Of a DNA stretch of 64,000 nt, positions 63,805-64,000 are shown piece by piece. The notes beneath the pieces were generated by a model. It saw nothing but the letters and a program-made list of their open reading frames with translations, did not search any database and had not been told where the DNA came from. A program made the position numbers and the translations under genes. Within the stretch, counting starts at the first letter, position 1. Each line of letters opens with the position of its first letter. The stretch is taken from contig JAZHRO010000026.1 in NCBI GenBank assembly GCA_037157565.1, positions 36,578,501 to 36,642,500 on the forward strand. Direction: 5' to 3'. Origin of the DNA: Thalassia testudinum (Eukaryota; Streptophyta; Magnoliopsida; Alismatales; Hydrocharitaceae).

Positions 63805-64000
63805 TGATAACACCACACAAGGGGGTAATAATTATGTTGAATATGGCCCATCTTTAGAATAAAAGGCACAACATAAGTAGAATAGGAGCATTGCATGCAT
63901 CATGTACCAAGATTGCTTATAAACTCGATTAATGGCCATTTGTGTAAGCATTTGTCAAAGCAGGCCTCAGATGAGCAATCGGACCGCACGGATGGATTCA
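63805..64000 (+). other. Unassigned sequence after a break in the K2 LTR; possible new LTR start
   Basis: Homology to the 5' LTR of K2 stops after 'caatcaagatcgt'. The new sequence begins TGATAACACCACACAAGGGG, and TG is a typical LTR start, so another element may begin here. The window ends too early to test this. Confidence 0.35.

Overview
This window looks like nuclear DNA of a flowering plant, from a transposon-dense, gene-poor (heterochromatic) region. I found no host gene, rRNA gene, complete tRNA gene, CRISPR array or bacterial-type operon. Almost every stretch can be assigned to nested retrotransposons. The evidence is Ty3/gypsy and Ty1/copia polyprotein domains, an L1-type LINE with a poly(A) tail, primer-binding sites (PBS) complementary to plant tRNA-Asp or initiator tRNA-Met, and 5-bp target-site duplications (TSDs) located at base resolution. 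The species cannot be named from the sequence.

Left part (1-32868). The window opens in the 3' end of a long LTR (family T1, + orientation, ends at 1172). It has inserted into the gag gene of a minus-strand, tRNA-Asp-primed Ty3/gypsy element of Tat/Athila type (T0: gag 2300-1173, leader, PBS 3955-3938, LTR from 3958 upward). A minus-strand chromovirus-type LTR (K3, about 5672-7745) follows. From 8256 to 32868 there is one T1 LTR on the minus strand, split by two insertions. One is a 5'-truncated LINE (8916-11543). The other is a complete copia element of SIRE type (S1, 15674-32530, TSD CCTAT), which is itself split by an 8.2-kb non-autonomous LTR element (T3, 19101-27314, TSD ATCCA).

Right part (33168-64000). 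A T1 LTR on the + strand (33168 to about 36787) lies head-to-head with the previous one. It abuts K2, a Tekay/Del-type chromovirus running to about 63804. The 5' LTR of K2 was hit by a second complete chromovirus, K1 (36907-51726, TSD CCTTC), and by a 2.8-kb solo LTR (T2, 53212-56024, TSD GATAC). The pol gene of K1 was in turn hit by a 4.3-kb T1 solo LTR (42447-46741, TSD GTACG/GTATG). At about 63805 the 3' LTR of K2 breaks off into unrelated sequence, perhaps one more insertion.

All gag-pol genes are decayed. Many of the stops are CAG-to-TAG or CGA-to-TGA changes, as expected of long DNA methylation. The exception is T3. It has no recognisable gag-pol but carries one uninterrupted 487-codon sense-strand reading frame with a coiled coil and an internal repeat of the type SxxQGxxxSLEDLxPxD; I do not recognise this protein. 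The other signal I rate highest is structural. All the tRNA-Asp-primed LTR families here carry, 35-200 nt inside the LTR edge that faces the PBS, a segment complementary to the 5' end of tRNA-Asp, separate from the PBS itself.
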